Under the pieces are notes generated by a model. That model searched no databases and was not told where the DNA came from. It worked only from the letters and a program-made list of their open reading frames with translations. Of a stretch of 8,334 nucleotides of DNA, positions 7,055 to 8,334 are shown one piece after another (position 1 is the first letter of the stretch; each line of letters opens with the position of its first letter). The DNA is taken from contig JAQYWA010000079.1 of NCBI GenBank assembly GCA_030145265.1, positions 1-8,334 of the forward strand, in the 5' to 3' direction. A program made the translations under genes and the position numbers. Source of the DNA: Desulfuromonas sp. (lineage in GTDB: Bacteria > Desulfobacterota > Desulfuromonadia > Desulfuromonadales > Trichloromonadaceae).

Positions 7055-7225
7055 ATGACACACCTAGAACTGACGGAACAACAGCAGCAGGTTCTCAACG
7101 AGGTTCTGGAGATAACCCTATCCGACCTGAGCATGGAAATTTCCCATACCGACCAGAAAGATTACCGGGACCGCCTGAAACAGCGTCGTGAGGCCCTGAA
7201 GTCCATTCACGAGTCCCTCCATTGA
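7055..7225 (+). CDS. Small conserved protein of 56 aa, helical, function unknown
   Basis: The product begins MTHLELTEQQQQVLNEVLEITLSDL. A near-perfect Shine-Dalgarno, AGGAGGTGA at 7043-7051, places AGGAGG six bases before the ATG, and a strong terminator follows the stop by 28 bases, so it is a complete single-gene transcript. The protein is hydrophilic with predicted helices throughout: a glutamine/glutamate-rich first helix, then LSDLSMEISHTDQKDYRDRLKQRREALKSI. This 'L.LT..E...L..VLE..LSDL..EI..TD...YR..LK.R...L' pattern is one I recognise from small unannotated proteins widespread in Deltaproteobacteria and other groups. No enzyme motif, cysteine or membrane segment is present. It could be a small regulator or a protein-interaction partner, but nothing in the sequence assigns a role. 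Confidence 0.85.
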   Translation: MTHLELTEQQQQVLNEVLEITLSDLSMEISHTDQKDYRDRLKQRREALKSIHESLH

Positions 7226-7253
7226 GGGAATCGTAAACATCCGGGCACAAACA

Positions 7254-7281
7254 GAAAAAGACACCCTAAGGTGTCTTTTTC
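7254..7281. terminator. Strong bidirectional terminator hairpin
   Basis: A perfect 12-bp stem, GAAAAAGACACC (7254-7265) with GGTGTCTTTTTC (7270-7281), closes a CTAA loop. Because the stem includes A-runs and T-runs it works on either strand. It ends the 56-aa gene on the plus strand and lies 28 bases past the 3' end of the tRNA-Val on the minus strand. Confidence 0.92.
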
Positions 7282-7308
7282 AAAACCGGTTACCGGCTGA
7301 AATTCAGC

Positions 7309-7383
7309 TGGTAGGCACGGACGGGATTGAACCGTCGACCCCTACCGTGTCAGGGTAGTGCTCTCCCACTGAGCTACGTGCCT
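7309..7383 (-). tRNA. tRNA-Val (anticodon GAC)
   Basis: The 75-base gene folds as a full cloverleaf. The acceptor stem AGGCACG pairs with CGTGCCT, the D arm is GCTC/GAGC, the anticodon stem CTACC/GGTAG holds the loop CTGACAC, and the T arm GACGG/CCGTC holds TTCAATC. The anticodon GAC (complement at 7349-7351) reads the valine codons GUC and GUU. The CCA end is encoded (7309-7311). It is a single tRNA, not part of a cluster in this window. Confidence 0.97.
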
Positions 7384-7398
7384 ATGCAAGCGCCGATC

Positions 7399-7427
7399 TT
7401 TATACCTGCATCACGAGAGAGTGTCAA
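7399..7427 (-). promoter_or_regulatory. sigma70 promoter of tRNA-Val
   Basis: On the minus strand, a perfect -35 TTGACA (7422-7427) is separated by 17 bases from a TATAAA -10 (7399-7404). Transcription would begin a few bases before the tRNA 5' end at 7383. The promoter lies in the 56-base gap just after the ferritin/receiver gene. Confidence 0.9.
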
Positions 7428-7439
7428 GGAGTTTTGCGA

Positions 7440-8313
7440 TCATCCCGAAACTCTCTTACGTTCAGAGACGCTGACAACGGCTTGACGGATTCGGTTGATC
7501 GGTGACGGCTTGCACAGCACGGGCACTCTCTGCTCGGCAAGAAAATTGCGGACATCGGGCCTATGGCTGGCGGTCAGAAACAGGAACCGCTCTTTCAGGC
7601 AGCTTTCCCGGAGAACGACCTCCTTGTACATAATCGATCCCATTCATGACCGGCATCTCGACATCAGCCACAATCACGTCAAAATCGCTTTGTCCGAGCC
7701 GTTCCAGCCCTTCCCGGCCATTGCCAGCAATTTCCACCTCGGCGTCCCGGATCAGGATGTTTTTGATCAGGAAGGCCAGCGCCGGATCGTCTTCGACGAC
7801 CAGCACTCTCAACTTGCTCAGAGAAGGGATACTGCGAATTTTCTTTAATACATGCTGCCCATAGGGAAAGGTCGACAGATACTCTTCGATGCCCTTCAGG
7901 TGACTTTCGATTTCGTTCTTGGCAGAGTTGTACTCCGGGCTGTTCTTCTTAAGAACATTCATGGCATACAGAAAGAGGCTGTTCCATTCGTAGAACTCGA
8001 TATCGGCAATCATCGCCGCCATCTCTTCCCGTGACACCCCCCCGGAACCGACCTTCTGCATGACTCCGTCGAGGGCACTGACGACGATCTGCCGGGTTTC
8101 CTCGTCGATCGTCGTGGCGATTTCCTCCTTTTTGATCAGGTCATGCCCGGAAAAGGCCGCCCTGATCATCCGCGAATGCTGCATTTCCTCTTCGGACAGC
8201 GAGGTCAGGAACAGCGCGAAGGACGGGTCGTCGGCAAACATCCCGGCCGCCCGACGGTAGATCTCCGCCGCTTTCTCCTCGACATGACTCAGCCACTCCA
8301 CAATGTCAGTCAT
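7440..8313 (-). pseudogene. Ferritin-like domain fused to response-regulator receiver, frameshifted near 7632
   Basis: The intact reading frame (8313 to 7561) codes for 250 residues. Residues 1-150 form a ferritin/rubrerythrin-like helical bundle: E12 with Y19 seven residues on, E43xxH46, and IEFYEW (105-110) like the E-x-x-E-W of rubrerythrin helix 3. Helix 4 (EIESH, 134-138) does not keep the usual ExxH spacing, so the metal site is uncertain. Residues 168 on form a CheY-like receiver: VVEDD (172-176) supplies the acidic pocket and VADVEMPVMNG carries the phospho-acceptor D217. After ID227 the frame slips. The receiver continues in the next frame (down to 7440) as YKEVVLRE...FLFLTAS...VLCKPSP, supplying the expected Thr and Lys. 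One extra base near 7632 explains this. A sequencing error is possible; otherwise the product lacks the last third of the receiver. ATG 8313 has GGAG five bases upstream. No DNA-binding output domain follows. Confidence 0.82.
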
Positions 8314-8334
8314 AGCATCTCCATGCTCCGGACA

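Noticed and set aside
7612..7640. Possible programmed +1 frameshift in the receiver gene, because an AAGGAGGT sequence lies at the slip site
   Set aside because: In known +1 frameshifts such as prfB the SD-like stretch lies just upstream of the slip site and a stop codon stalls the ribosome. Here it lies downstream and there is no stop codon at the site. The AAG GAG GTC codons simply encode Lys-Glu-Val of the receiver.
1..8334. CRISPR arrays, prophage or toxin-antitoxin genes
   Set aside because: No regularly spaced direct repeats, phage structural or integrase genes, or paired toxin-antitoxin frames were found. The isolated tRNA-Val shows no integrase or repeated 3' end nearby.

Overview
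The window looks like chromosomal DNA (roughly 55-60% GC by eye) from an anaerobic or microaerophilic Gram-negative bacterium. The gene content (PAS-GGDEF-EAL signalling protein, PerR/rubredoxin/rubrerythrin cluster, BioD-like DRTGG protein, RCK_C-containing SLC13 permease, small LSDL-type protein) resembles the Desulfuromonadales (Desulfuromonas/Pelobacter/Geobacter relatives). That placement rests on recognition of protein families, not on a search.

Layout, left to right. (1) 1-1218 (+): the 3' part of an SLC13-type permease with two cytoplasmic RCK_C domains. (2) 1364-3457 (+): a soluble PAS-PAS-GGDEF-EAL cyclic-di-GMP protein with an intact GGDEF and I-site and an EVL version of the EAL motif. 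(3) 3535-4655 (+): a compact peroxide-defence unit. It holds a Fur-family regulator with the full PerR ligand set, a 37-residue stand-alone rubredoxin domain overlapping it by 4 nt, and a ferritin-like diiron protein without a rubredoxin domain. Together the last two look like a rubrerythrin split into two genes. A hairpin at 4672-4702 separates this unit from the next one and can act in both directions. (4) 4709-6692 (-): a two-gene unit, a BioD/Pta-N-like P-loop protein with a DRTGG-like domain followed 4 nt later by a radical SAM protein with a C-x4-C-x2-C cluster motif. (5) 6733-6900: a 168-bp non-coding element with 20-bp terminal inverted repeats (19/20 match) and an internal hairpin, resembling a MITE. 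(6) 7055-7225 (+): a 56-residue gene with a very strong ribosome binding site, followed by a strong terminator hairpin. (7) 7309-7383 (-): tRNA-Val(GAC) with encoded CCA and a near-consensus sigma70 promoter. (8) 7440-8313 (-): a ferritin-like four-helix domain fused to a response-regulator receiver domain, with the receiver broken by a one-base frameshift near 7632.

The recurring theme is redox/iron chemistry. One peroxide regulator sits with its likely rubredoxin and rubrerythrin targets, and a second ferritin-like protein is tied directly to a two-component receiver domain. The most unusual items are the ferritin-like/REC fusion with its frameshift, the split rubrerythrin under a PerR-like regulator, and the 168-bp inverted-repeat element directly upstream of the DRTGG/radical SAM pair.
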